Shown here piece after piece: positions 1 to 6,573 of a stretch of DNA of 10,908 nt. How positions within the stretch are numbered: position 1 is the first letter of the stretch; each line of letters starts with the position of its first letter. Both the position numbers and the translations under genes were made by a program. Origin of the DNA: Thermoplasmatales archaeon JdFR-43. Lineage in GTDB: Archaea; Thermoplasmatota; E2; UBA202; JdFR-43. The notes below the pieces were generated by a model. That model worked only from the letters and a program-made list of their open reading frames with translations, had not been told where the DNA came from and did not search any database. Where the stretch lies: positions 1 through 10,908 of the forward strand of contig MTNE01000084.1 in NCBI GenBank assembly GCA_002011355.1. Direction: 5' to 3'.

Positions 1-101
1 TTCAAAAAGGGATAGAGGCTGCTTGTTTTTCTTAAAGAGAGCCCGAAGAGGTATAATAAAGCTAATATCGTTATTTACATCTTTTTTGTTCCTCCGAAAG
101 A
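1..101 (+). repeat. Left copy of a 101-bp perfect terminal inverted repeat
   Basis: Positions 1-101 are the exact reverse complement of 10808-10908, and identity stops abruptly at base 102. One frame reads an 11-codon peptide, QKGIEAACFS then TAA (positions 3-35), which could be the 3' end of a gene inside a multicopy element. The inner edge reads CCTCCGAAAGA. The simplest reading is that both ends of the window run into the same end of a multicopy element, such as an IS, in opposite orientation. An assembly-graph overlap of fixed length is the main alternative. Confidence 0.9.
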
Positions 102-297
102 TGCTAAGGAGGAAAAACTCGAAGCTAATGTAATGTAAACCTTTGAAACTATCTTTACGAGGCTTAATTGGATCAAAACAAATAACTATTAATACTATTA
201 ATAAAATTTATTAACACTATTAAAGGTAAGTATTAAGGGGGAGATACTAACTGAGTGCGAAGCGCTTAAATATCAAGATATATAAAAATTTATTGAC
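102..297. other. AT-rich non-coding stretch
   Basis: I see no convincing coding frame here. It holds two adjacent copies of ACTATTAAT (185-202), a variant copy ACTATTAAA (216-224), and the perfect palindrome TTAATAAA-A-TTTATTAA at 198-214. A TATA-like run lies near its right end. In sequence this AT-rich such patterns are weak evidence of function. Confidence 0.4.
279..288 (+). promoter_or_regulatory. Possible archaeal TATA box
   Basis: TATATAAAAA matches the archaeal box A consensus and lies in front of the plus-strand run of decayed genes and the GT2 gene. However, the ancestral epimerase reading frame probably extended further upstream, so the match may be chance or a later replacement promoter. 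Low confidence. Confidence 0.2.
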
Positions 298-511
298 AAA
301 GGTGAACCTAGTGGAAATTATGTGGAAGACGCTTCAGAGGGATGAAAAGGAAGATTTGTAATCGGAATGCGGGGAAGGGCATTAGTTAGTTAACCTGTTG
401 AAGAGTGCTCGCACAAGTAGAGCGAAAAGGAATTCATCTTTAAAGCGAAGACAGATCTTAGAAAGGGATTGGAAAAAGACAATTGGATAGTATAAGGGGC
501 AAAGAGGGTGA
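298..511 (+). pseudogene. Decayed C-terminal part of an NAD-dependent sugar-nucleotide epimerase (GDP-L-fucose synthase-like)
   Basis: In the frame of position 319 the sequence reads YVEDASEG (319-342), the signature found in GDP-fucose synthase and related extended short-chain dehydrogenases. The same frame reads KEFIFKAKTDLRKGLEK at 427-477, matching the usual C-terminal FKAKTDL..GL.KT.EWY. Between these it is broken by TGA at 343, TAA at 391 and TAG at 418. Fragments resembling NIGSGEG and LDTSRA appear across shifted frames. After 477 a one-base shift restores KTIG-stop-YKGQRG and a final TGA at 509-511. The NAD-binding N-terminal two-thirds is absent. In life such enzymes make GDP-fucose or a related sugar nucleotide in the cytoplasm. 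The remnant ends 2 bp before the Nudix remnant, as in fcl-gmm operons. It could be another epimerase of the same superfamily. Confidence 0.7.
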
Positions 512-513
512 CT

Positions 514-692
514 ATGCAGGATAACAGCTGGATTCCAGAAGATGAGCGGAAAATCATCGTCCGGAACGTGCCTATGATTCTAGTTGACTTGGTAGTTCTG
601 CATAAAGGAGATGTATTGCTTGGGAAGCGAAGAAACAAGCCTGCAAAGGTGAGTTGTTTGTTCTGGATGGAAGATTGAAGGGGGGAGGTTAG
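514..692 (+). pseudogene. Truncated and frameshifted GDP-mannose mannosyl hydrolase-like Nudix gene
   Basis: ATG at 514 follows GAGGGTGACT, an archaeal-type ribosome-binding site. The first 43 codons read like the N-terminus of GDP-mannose mannosyl hydrolase: WIPEDERKIIVRNVPMILVD, then VLLGKRRNKPAK. After PAK a -1 shift is needed. The original frame stops at TGA 676-678 after 54 codons, while the shifted frame continues GELFVLDGRLKGGG and stops at 690-692, just as the Nudix box (GX5EX7REUXEEXGU) would begin. The catalytic box and the C-terminal half are missing, so no enzyme can be made. Intact relatives hydrolyse GDP-mannose or GDP-glucose and are often encoded beside fcl-type genes, as is the remnant just upstream here. 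Confidence 0.78.
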
Positions 693-865
693 TGGGCGCT
701 TTCTATAATACTTCTGATGTTCCTGATAACCAGCATACTGAATTTCAGGGTTTTACAAATGCAGAGGGCTTGCATCCCTATGTCAAACAATACATACCCA
801 AGGTGGGTGGAAAGAAAGAATTACAGATGAATTTAAAAGACTTAAGGGGTAGAAATGAAAAATAA
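653..865 (+). pseudogene. Unrecognised open frame, probably a gene fragment
   Basis: A frame open from 653 to the TAA at 863-865 encodes about 70 residues, including VGAFYNTSDVPDN and TNAEGLHPYVKQYIPKVGG. Its composition is protein-like: mixed hydrophobic and charged residues with several aromatics. I recognise no family. A GTG at 692 follows GGGAGG at very short spacing, the only start candidate. The frame runs out of the dead Nudix frame and overlaps the GT2 start (855) by 11 bases, ending LKDLRG. It may be the C-terminal end of a lost gene fused to the Nudix remnant by deletion. No function is assigned. Confidence 0.35.
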
Positions 866-1742
866 ACCCTTAGTCTCAATTATAACAACTTCCTATAATC
901 TAGGTAGGTTCATTGAAGATGCAATCTTAAGTATAAAGAATCAGGATTATCCGAATATTGAGCACATCATAGTTGATGGCGGCTCAACTGATAATACTCT
1001 CGAAATTCTCAGGAAATATGAAGGTACTTATAATATGCGCTGGATTTCCGAGTCTGATGAAGGTCAATCAGATGCAGCGAATAAGGGGTTTAGAATGGCA
1101 AAGGGTGAAATTATAGGTTGGCTTGATTCTGATGATGTTTATTTTACGAAAGACGTAATTTCCTATGTTGTAAATGAATTTAATAGAAATCCTGATGTTG
1201 ATGTAATTTATGGAAATGCCGTCTTTATCGATGAAAATAACACAATTCTAAGAGTGCAACGAGTTAGTAATTGGAATTACAATCGATTGCTCAGGGGTTT
1301 TTGTATTTCTCAGCCAGCCACTTTCTTTCGTAAAAGGGTTGTTCTCGAAAACCAATTGGATGTAAATCTAGAGTACTCTAATGATTTCGAGTTTTTGTTA
1401 AGATTAGGGAGAAAATATAAGTTTCTCCATGTAAACAAGATTCTAGCCGGAACTAGACTTAGAAAACAAAGAAAAAGATACTCAAATATAACTTTGGCAA
1501 AAAATGAAGATAAGAAAATAATGGCAATGTATGGACAAGATTTTGGTTTAAGTTATTATTTCTTGAGATATTTTTATGATTTTCCTTACCTAATGTTAAA
1601 AAGACTATTTGGAATTATCGATATACTAGAAATAGAAAAACAGGATTTAGCATTCAAAGCAAAGATTAAAGGCAAATTATCACGAATTCGAAGTCAGCTC
1701 TTTCCAGTATATCTTTATAAGGATATAATGAAAAAACCTTGA
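855..1742 (+). CDS. Family 2 glycosyltransferase (GT-A fold)
   Basis: This 295-residue protein appears complete. The N-terminus LVSIITTSYNLGRFIEDAI is the classic GT2 opening. DGGSTDNT (41-48) binds the nucleotide, and DEGQSDAANKGF (68-79) is typical of WcaA-like members. DSDD (91-94) is the DxD metal and sugar-nucleotide motif. SQPATFFRK (152-160) and SNDFEFLLRLG (175-185) match the acceptor-side region, where relatives often have MDYDLWLR. There is no signal peptide or clear membrane helix, so it is probably cytoplasmic or membrane-peripheral and transfers one sugar to a lipid-linked or surface glycan. Donor and acceptor cannot be read from sequence. ATG 855 follows AAGGGG with about six bases of spacing. 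It is the only intact plus-strand gene and ends 11 bp from the convergent membrane-protein gene. Confidence 0.92.
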   Translation: MKNKPLVSIITTSYNLGRFIEDAILSIKNQDYPNIEHIIVDGGSTDNTLEILRKYEGTYNMRWISESDEGQSDAANKGFRMAKGEIIGWLDSDDVYFTKDVISYVVNEFNRNPDVDVIYGNAVFIDENNTILRVQRVSNWNYNRLLRGFCISQPATFFRKRVVLENQLDVNLEYSNDFEFLLRLGRKYKFLHVNKILAGTRLRKQRKRYSNITLAKNEDKKIMAMYGQDFGLSYYFLRYFYDFPYLMLKRLFGIIDILEIEKQDLAFKAKIKGKLSRIRSQLFPVYLYKDIMKKP

Positions 1743-1753
1743 TGATTTTATAA

Positions 1754-3982
1754 TTACTTATAAATAACACTTCCACCATTAGTGTAGATTTTATCTTTAT
1801 AATTATCTAAATTGGGCAAAATGTCAGAGGTTTTCAAGAATCTTTCAAATAAACCCTCCACCATTATATCTTTCGCATAGTTAAGATATTTAAGATAAAT
1901 ATATCCGTCTACATCTGTGTTACTACTCAGTTCTTTCAATTTGTGTAGCGGTATCCCACCATAACTTACCAGCCAAAGACATGGGGAATCACAATAAATT
2001 TCCAATCTATTATCTCCCTTTTCAGAGAGCCATTTTGTACTATAAACATCTTGCTCTTGCACGTAAGAAGAATAGAGCCTAGCTTCTTTTTTAGTATTTC
2101 CATATACTTCTACGACTGGCTTGTCAACTGGTAAGATAAAAATAGAATGCTGCATTGTTACTACTTCGATGAAATGAGAATTCAATAAAAAGAATATTGC
2201 AAGAAATATTGAAAAAATCCTAAGAATTTTTTCTTCGTTCTTTCTATTATCATATAAATGTAAAGTAAAGATTTTTTTAAAAGTGTCAATAAAAACTTTA
2301 GCACCAATTATGCAAAGTGGTGATAGGAAAAGAAGCGTTATATGATAGACTCTGCCTAAATCTATAAATATTGAGGCTTGCTTCCGTTCTGAGCCCGAGA
2401 TTATTGTAAATGCGAGTAAGAAAGCCATGCACACTATACAAAAAAGGATATATTCATCATAAAATTTTATTATTCCATTTTTTTGACGTCTTAACATATA
2501 GTACAATAAATTTAGAAAGCCAATTAAAACTAAAAATTGTGTAATTAAGAAAAATAATCTTAAAATCTGATCATATAAGGGTATAGGTGTTGTCACATAA
2601 TAAGAAGTGGGTGAGCGCGACAACTCAAAAAGACTAGACGCAACATGTTCTCCGATGAAAACAATATTACTAAAGTTGCTATGTCCTGCAGTGAATATGT
2701 ACCAAGTCAGAGTACTAACTATAAAAAAGGAAATGTATTTGTGTGTAATAGAGACCGATCCTTTTTCCCTTTTTAGCGGTAAAATAAATGAGAGAACACC
2801 TACAATAATGAGGGAAATCATGAAAAAGTAAGAAATACCATAATGTGAGACAATCATAGAAAAAGAGAAAATTAATAAAAGTAGTGTCTTTTTTAAATCT
2901 TTGTTTTCATTATTTACCAATACTAACATCACCAAAACTAAAAAGAATTCTGCGATCATCTGCTTAACTATTTGTGTCATCGTAGTGTAGAAGATAAGAG
3001 GAGCCATAAAATAAAAGCACGATAGAAAAGCAATTCTACCGTTCGTCTGTTTCCTGAATAACTGGTACAAACCAACTGGGACTAATGAATATACAAAAGG
3101 ATAAATTATTTTAAAGACCCATGTAAGACTCATCCCGCTCATATTTGAGAATATGGATCCCAACATCACGATCCCAAGCATACTATTAATAGGGTTGTAT
3201 ATGCTCCGATCCCAATGTAAGTTTATTTTTACCAAGTTTGCAAAGTAATAGCTGATATGAATATCAGCTCCATACAAGTAATTTGATGATAAAGTAGAAT
3301 GATACAAAAGAGAGAGGGCAATTACAAATACAACGAAAGGATAAGAATTCTCTAATAATCGATCTCGACTGAATATGATAATTGGTGCCAGTAAACCAAT
3401 AATCAGGAGGAATATAAGAAGAAGGATGTTGCTATCGTGGATGTTAAGCATGTAAGCACCAAAAAAACTTAGAAATAGAACCAATATTAAAGAAACACTG
3501 TAGAGAGAAAATGTATTCTTCTTGTTAATGGAGGAAGATATAAAAAGACTCTTATTTCGGAAATAGATTACGAAACATAGAATTAAGATAATGCCGCTGA
3601 TTGTAATAATTAAATTTGAACTTGAAAGAGGCCTTGAAATACCAATAACAGGATACAATGTATTCATTAGAAATCCGGTAAGCATTAGAAATGCAAGACT
3701 TGAACCTACAGAGTATAAAACAAATTCCACTATATTTAGTTTATGTAGCCTTATAATCGAGAGGAGAGTAATTCCGGGTACAAATATTATGTAGATGAAG
3801 CCAATTACCTGACGCAAGATAGGAATGGGCATGATTAATTTATCAAGGCTAATGATTCCAAATAATGCTAATTGAATAGAAAGGACTAGTATGAAAATTT
3901 TTTTAGCGGTAATTTCGATTATTTTATCTTGGGTTGTAAGATTGTGTTCATACACATTTTTTACTAAGCCATTGTTTTTCAT
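1754..3982 (-). CDS. Large polytopic membrane protein, DUF2206-like, possible GT-C-type enzyme
   Basis: From the chosen start this protein has 742 residues. It has many hydrophobic helices over roughly residues 28-600, then a soluble C-terminal domain (about 615-742) ending TNGGSVIYK, a tail I associate with the archaeal DUF2206 family. After the first five or six helices a loop carries LYGADIHISYYFANL (about 236-250), resembling the acidic first-loop motif of GT-C glycosyltransferases. SHYGISYFF (about 379-387) lies at a later helix. I infer a role in surface glycan assembly, perhaps lipid-linked sugar transfer, but DUF2206 has no proven function that I know of. ATG 3982 is preferred over ATG 4012, ten codons upstream, because only 3982 has a good ribosome-binding site (CCCTCCC on the plus strand, 3987-3993, four-base spacing). 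The gene converges on the GT2 gene. Confidence 0.8.
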   Translation of the reverse strand: MKNNGLVKNVYEHNLTTQDKIIEITAKKIFILVLSIQLALFGIISLDKLIMPIPILRQVIGFIYIIFVPGITLLSIIRLHKLNIVEFVLYSVGSSLAFLMLTGFLMNTLYPVIGISRPLSSSNLIITISGIILILCFVIYFRNKSLFISSSINKKNTFSLYSVSLILVLFLSFFGAYMLNIHDSNILLLIFLLIIGLLAPIIIFSRDRLLENSYPFVVFVIALSLLYHSTLSSNYLYGADIHISYYFANLVKINLHWDRSIYNPINSMLGIVMLGSIFSNMSGMSLTWVFKIIYPFVYSLVPVGLYQLFRKQTNGRIAFLSCFYFMAPLIFYTTMTQIVKQMIAEFFLVLVMLVLVNNENKDLKKTLLLLIFSFSMIVSHYGISYFFMISLIIVGVLSFILPLKREKGSVSITHKYISFFIVSTLTWYIFTAGHSNFSNIVFIGEHVASSLFELSRSPTSYYVTTPIPLYDQILRLFFLITQFLVLIGFLNLLYYMLRRQKNGIIKFYDEYILFCIVCMAFLLAFTIISGSERKQASIFIDLGRVYHITLLFLSPLCIIGAKVFIDTFKKIFTLHLYDNRKNEEKILRIFSIFLAIFFLLNSHFIEVVTMQHSIFILPVDKPVVEVYGNTKKEARLYSSYVQEQDVYSTKWLSEKGDNRLEIYCDSPCLWLVSYGGIPLHKLKELSSNTDVDGYIYLKYLNYAKDIMVEGLFERFLKTSDILPNLDNYKDKIYTNGGSVIYK

Positions 3983-3986
3983 ATAA

Positions 3987-3993
3987 CCCTCCC
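3987..3993 (-). promoter_or_regulatory. Ribosome-binding site that decides the membrane-protein start
   Basis: On the minus strand GGGAGGG lies four bases before ATG 3982. The upstream in-frame ATG at 4012 is preceded by AGTAGCAAAAT, with no purine-rich site. The shorter protein is therefore the likely product. Confidence 0.6.
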
Positions 3994-4008
3994 AACTTTG
4001 AGTGTATT

Positions 4009-4407
4009 TCATATTTTGCTACTTGCCTTATCTACGCTCGTACAAGTAGCGATGTGGCATAACCTGCTTTCATCTTGCATATTTTGCTCAGAAGATATGT
4101 CATAGCACTTTCTTTTCTGAATATGCTGCTCTAACTTGTATATCCGGTACTCTCCCAATTCCAAGCAATTCTTGGCAAGTGATACATAGAAAGTTGACGT
4201 ATTCAATGCATTAACCTCGCTAAAGAGTTTTGTTCTGTCTGTATCACTCTTCCAGACAAATGGAATAGCAGAGCAAGGCGTAAGAACCATAAAAGAGATG
4301 ATAATGGCGTCATGAACTAACAGCGAGGAATTGATGCCTATTCTGGATGAGGTCCTTCTTATATAACAATGACTGCTCACATCAGGCATTTCCGGCCACT
4401 CCCCCAA
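4009..4407 (-). pseudogene. Probable PIN-domain (VapC-like) C-terminal fragment
   Basis: This open frame of 132 codons contains LLVHDAIIISFMVL (about residues 28-41), then AIPFVWKSDTDRTKLFSEV (about 47-65). This order matches the C-terminal half of PIN ribonucleases, where an Asp in .HDAII and an Asp in .SDTDF are metal ligands; here Arg replaces the usual Phe. The N-terminal half with the first catalytic Asp is missing. The frame continues upstream, without a good start, back to the stop of the phosphodiesterase gene. The last 60 residues are rich in Cys and Lys and are not recognised. ATG 4407 has no ribosome-binding site. PIN proteins are usually toxins that cleave RNA, paired with an antitoxin, and none is visible here. 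The whole frame could be non-coding. Confidence 0.4.
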
Positions 4408-4476
4408 ATGAGTATGAACGGAAGCTTGTTGGACTTTTAAACATGAATGGAGTATTACACATAATACAAATTTTAT

Positions 4477-6036
4477 TCATATCTTCTGCATAGATTTCAG
4501 TTCCTTGATCCTCTTGCTGATTTTTATTCTCTCTTTTATATATTCTCGATAAGTTATCTTGGTTATTGGTTCCTCAAAAATGTTCATTAATATCTTTCCA
4601 TCCATATCTTTTGGAATAGGAATGTCAAATAAGTGAAGAATCGTTGGTGCCAAATCATAGATTCTAGCCCCCTCAATTTGGACGCCTTTTTTAATTCCTG
4701 GACCTTTAATGCAAAAAATCCCGTAAAGTGCATGGGTTCCAGACCATTGTGGTGTGAAAATCCATTCTTTATCTATTAATCTAGGGAACCATACATAGCC
4801 CTCATTGGTAAGGGCTATTATATCAGGAGCATTATTGACATAATCTCCTTTAAGGAGATCTTCCCTTCTAAAAACCTCACTAAATAACTTATTGCCGTTT
4901 CTAGGATCTGTTATATTTTTCAAGTCGTTAATAAGTTCGTTTCTGAACTTTTCATATTCTCCACTAGGAATTAAATGTTTATTGATATATATCCCATCGC
5001 CAATAGGAATGGTTATGCTCTTTTCCCAATCAATCATTGTGTCGGTTCTCGGCATTTTGTCTCCCGAAGGGAGGGAAACATATATTTTCCGTTGCAGTGT
5101 ATAGGGTATAACTCTTCTTAATAAAGAATAAACTTTTATCTTCCTCATTAGTGAAACTAGATCTACATGAGAAGCAATTTTCAGAAAAATATTTCGAGAA
5201 TAAGGCTGCTTAACTGAAAAGAGTCGTTTTTTAATAAGCCATCGAGCCAAGTTGAATTCGGCTTTGGATTCAGTAAAACCATGATCAGACATAAGTATCA
5301 CATAACTCTCTTCATCGCAAAAGTTGTTTAATAACGATTTTATTCCATCATCAATGATTACCCAAAAGTCTTCTATGACTTTCCCATATTTTGCATCGTT
5401 ATATGCCCAATACTTCCAGTAATAGTGCTGAATATGGTCTATCCAAAATATGGACATATGAAAAAACATTGGATCAAATTTATTTAGTAAATACTGCGCA
5501 ACTTCAAATCGTTGGATAATTATATTTCTACACTCTTGAATTGTTATATCTTTATCTACCGTATACAAATAATCAGGTGCAAGCTTATAATCAAACTTTT
5601 TCCGCAATTCATTTTCCAAATATTTTGGGAAAGTGTAGTTTGGAACATTTATAAAAAAATGTGAGACCATAAACCCATTAGGAATCTTCTTCGGTGGATA
5701 AGTGGTAGGCATGTTAAGTACACCGCATTTAACACCCGCCTCACTTAGATAGTCCCAGATTTCTTTAGATTTATAGGAATAGGAGTTGTTTACTATGAGT
5801 TTGCGTTTTTCTATATCCACATTTATAGAACTAAAAACGCCAAATTTTCCAGGATTTTTCCCCGTTGAATAAGCTTTCCAACCCGTAAATGTGTTAGGAG
5901 GTATAGTACTTTCCAGATTCCCACTGCAGCCTCTTTTAATCAAATTGGAAATAGTTGGTAGCTTACCTTTTTCCACTAAAGGTTTGATAATGTTCCAAGT
6001 TCCACCATCCAGACCGATTACTATTACTTTGGGCAT
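4477..6036 (-). CDS. Type I phosphodiesterase / nucleotide pyrophosphatase (alkaline-phosphatase superfamily)
   Basis: This 519-residue protein has every core element of the family. VIVIGLDGG gives metal ligand D10. STIPPNTFTGWKAYSTGKNP (43-62) holds the nucleophile, most likely T49 (T51 is the alternative). IDHIQHYYW gives D200 and H204, MSDHGF gives D251 and H252, and SGTHALYG gives H435. The C-terminal APTILHLFDIPIPKDMDG is also typical. It should therefore hydrolyse or transfer phosphoryl-linked groups through a covalent Thr intermediate with two metal ions. There is no clear signal peptide or membrane helix, which suggests a cytoplasmic location. Archaeal homologues often sit in glycan-synthesis clusters, but the substrate is unknown to me; a phosphodiester on a glycan lipid or a sugar nucleotide is plausible. 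ATG 6036 follows GGGGGTG. About 490 bases separate it from the membrane-protein gene on the same strand. Confidence 0.9.
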   Translation of the reverse strand: MPKVIVIGLDGGTWNIIKPLVEKGKLPTISNLIKRGCSGNLESTIPPNTFTGWKAYSTGKNPGKFGVFSSINVDIEKRKLIVNNSYSYKSKEIWDYLSEAGVKCGVLNMPTTYPPKKIPNGFMVSHFFINVPNYTFPKYLENELRKKFDYKLAPDYLYTVDKDITIQECRNIIIQRFEVAQYLLNKFDPMFFHMSIFWIDHIQHYYWKYWAYNDAKYGKVIEDFWVIIDDGIKSLLNNFCDEESYVILMSDHGFTESKAEFNLARWLIKKRLFSVKQPYSRNIFLKIASHVDLVSLMRKIKVYSLLRRVIPYTLQRKIYVSLPSGDKMPRTDTMIDWEKSITIPIGDGIYINKHLIPSGEYEKFRNELINDLKNITDPRNGNKLFSEVFRREDLLKGDYVNNAPDIIALTNEGYVWFPRLIDKEWIFTPQWSGTHALYGIFCIKGPGIKKGVQIEGARIYDLAPTILHLFDIPIPKDMDGKILMNIFEEPITKITYREYIKERIKISKRIKELKSMQKI

Positions 6037-6046
6037 TTATATACCA

Positions 6047-6055
6047 CACCCCCTT
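6047..6055 (-). promoter_or_regulatory. Ribosome-binding site of the phosphodiesterase gene
   Basis: On the minus strand AAGGGGGTG stands ten bases before ATG 6036. The GGTG core complements the archaeal 16S rRNA 3' end (CACCTCC). The spacing is somewhat long, but no other start fits the conserved N-terminus. Confidence 0.5.
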
Positions 6056-6066
6056 CGTATTTAGGT

Positions 6067-6080
6067 TGAACATCTGTTCA
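6067..6080. promoter_or_regulatory. Palindrome upstream of the phosphodiesterase gene, possible operator
   Basis: TGAACA-TC-TGTTCA is a perfect inverted repeat with six-base arms and a two-base spacer, 31-44 bases before the start codon. Its size and place suit a dimeric HTH repressor or activator. A single such palindrome in 500 bases can also arise by chance. Confidence 0.3.
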
Positions 6081-6213
6081 GCAGTTACCTATCAATGGCC
6101 AATTTAAAATTTCTTACTTAACTTAGTTACTCTTGATTTGTTCTGATCTATTTGTTGTCTTTTCTCCGTTGGCATGATTAATCTGCTGTAGTGTGAGTGC
6201 TGACTGTACACGC

Positions 6214-6440
6214 CTACAGCTTGTCCCAGAGTCTATAGGAATGCCCTCGGATGATGATCGCGTACTGTTGTAGTGAAGCAACGATCTTGATATAGCTCCA
6301 CTGTCCCCAACTTGCTTCCTCAGCCAGTTGGTCTAGGGTAACCAAGGCTTGAGACAGTTTCAGTTCTATGTGCTTTTGTACTTTCAAGATAGTGCTTCAC
6401 TATTGCTTCTAGTGGTGCCTCCTTTACTTTACTATTGCTT
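6214..6440 (-). pseudogene. Decayed helix-rich gene fragment of unknown family
   Basis: In the gap between the phosphodiesterase and GT4 genes, the minus strand carries an open frame from about 6396 to the TAG at 6214-6216. It reads LVTLDQLAEEASWGQWSYIK, then IVASLQQYAIIIRGH and SYRLWDKL. A neighbouring frame supplies a plausible earlier part, KEAPLEAIVKHYLESTKAH (about 6368-6424), joined by a shift near 6370. AAAGGAGG lies just before that part, but no ATG follows at a normal distance. The pattern of amphipathic helices with an A..A.GQW motif loosely recalls PaREP1 or HEPN-like helical proteins, but I cannot assign it. The rest of the 6056-6573 gap shows no gene. Confidence 0.35.
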
Positions 6441-6527
6441 ACAAAAATTCCAAGAATATCAACCTAATTAATTTTATTCCCATGTAATCAAACCTGTGAT
6501 ATCAAAAAAGGTTAATTATTTTACTAA

Positions 6528-6552
6528 AAGCAATTTTTAAAAATTTTTTATG
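6528..6552 (-). terminator. Possible oligo-T terminator after the GT4 gene
   Basis: About 20-45 bases after the GT4 stop, the minus strand contains TTTTT and TTTT runs within an A/T-rich block (AAAAAATTTTTAAAAATTGCTTTT). Archaeal transcription commonly ends at such oligo-T tracts without a stem-loop. The region is so AT-rich that confidence is low. Confidence 0.25.
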
Positions 6553-6573
6553 TGAAGTGTGACATTAAACTCC

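Noticed and set aside
185..224. ACTATTAAT repeats and the TTAATAAA-A-TTTATTAA palindrome as an origin or regulatory array
   Set aside because: There are only two exact copies and one variant in a very AT-rich stretch, which is expected by chance.
390..638. Minus-strand open frame of 82 codons
   Set aside because: It lies opposite the epimerase and Nudix remnants, whose plus-strand peptides are recognisable. It is a shadow frame.
2607..2831. Plus-strand frame of 74 codons, and a similar one at 3591-3794
   Set aside because: Both lie antisense inside the membrane-protein gene, with no ribosome-binding site or recognisable sequence.
4892..5104. Plus-strand frame of 70 codons
   Set aside because: It is antisense to the conserved phosphodiesterase coding sequence.
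6104..6175. A 22-codon minus-strand frame beginning MPTEKRQQ
   Set aside because: It is too short, with no ribosome-binding site and no recognisable motif.
6489..6515. AACCT...AGGTT as a stem-loop terminator
   Set aside because: The stem has only five pairs with a long loop, so it would be weak, and it lies away from the GT4 stop.
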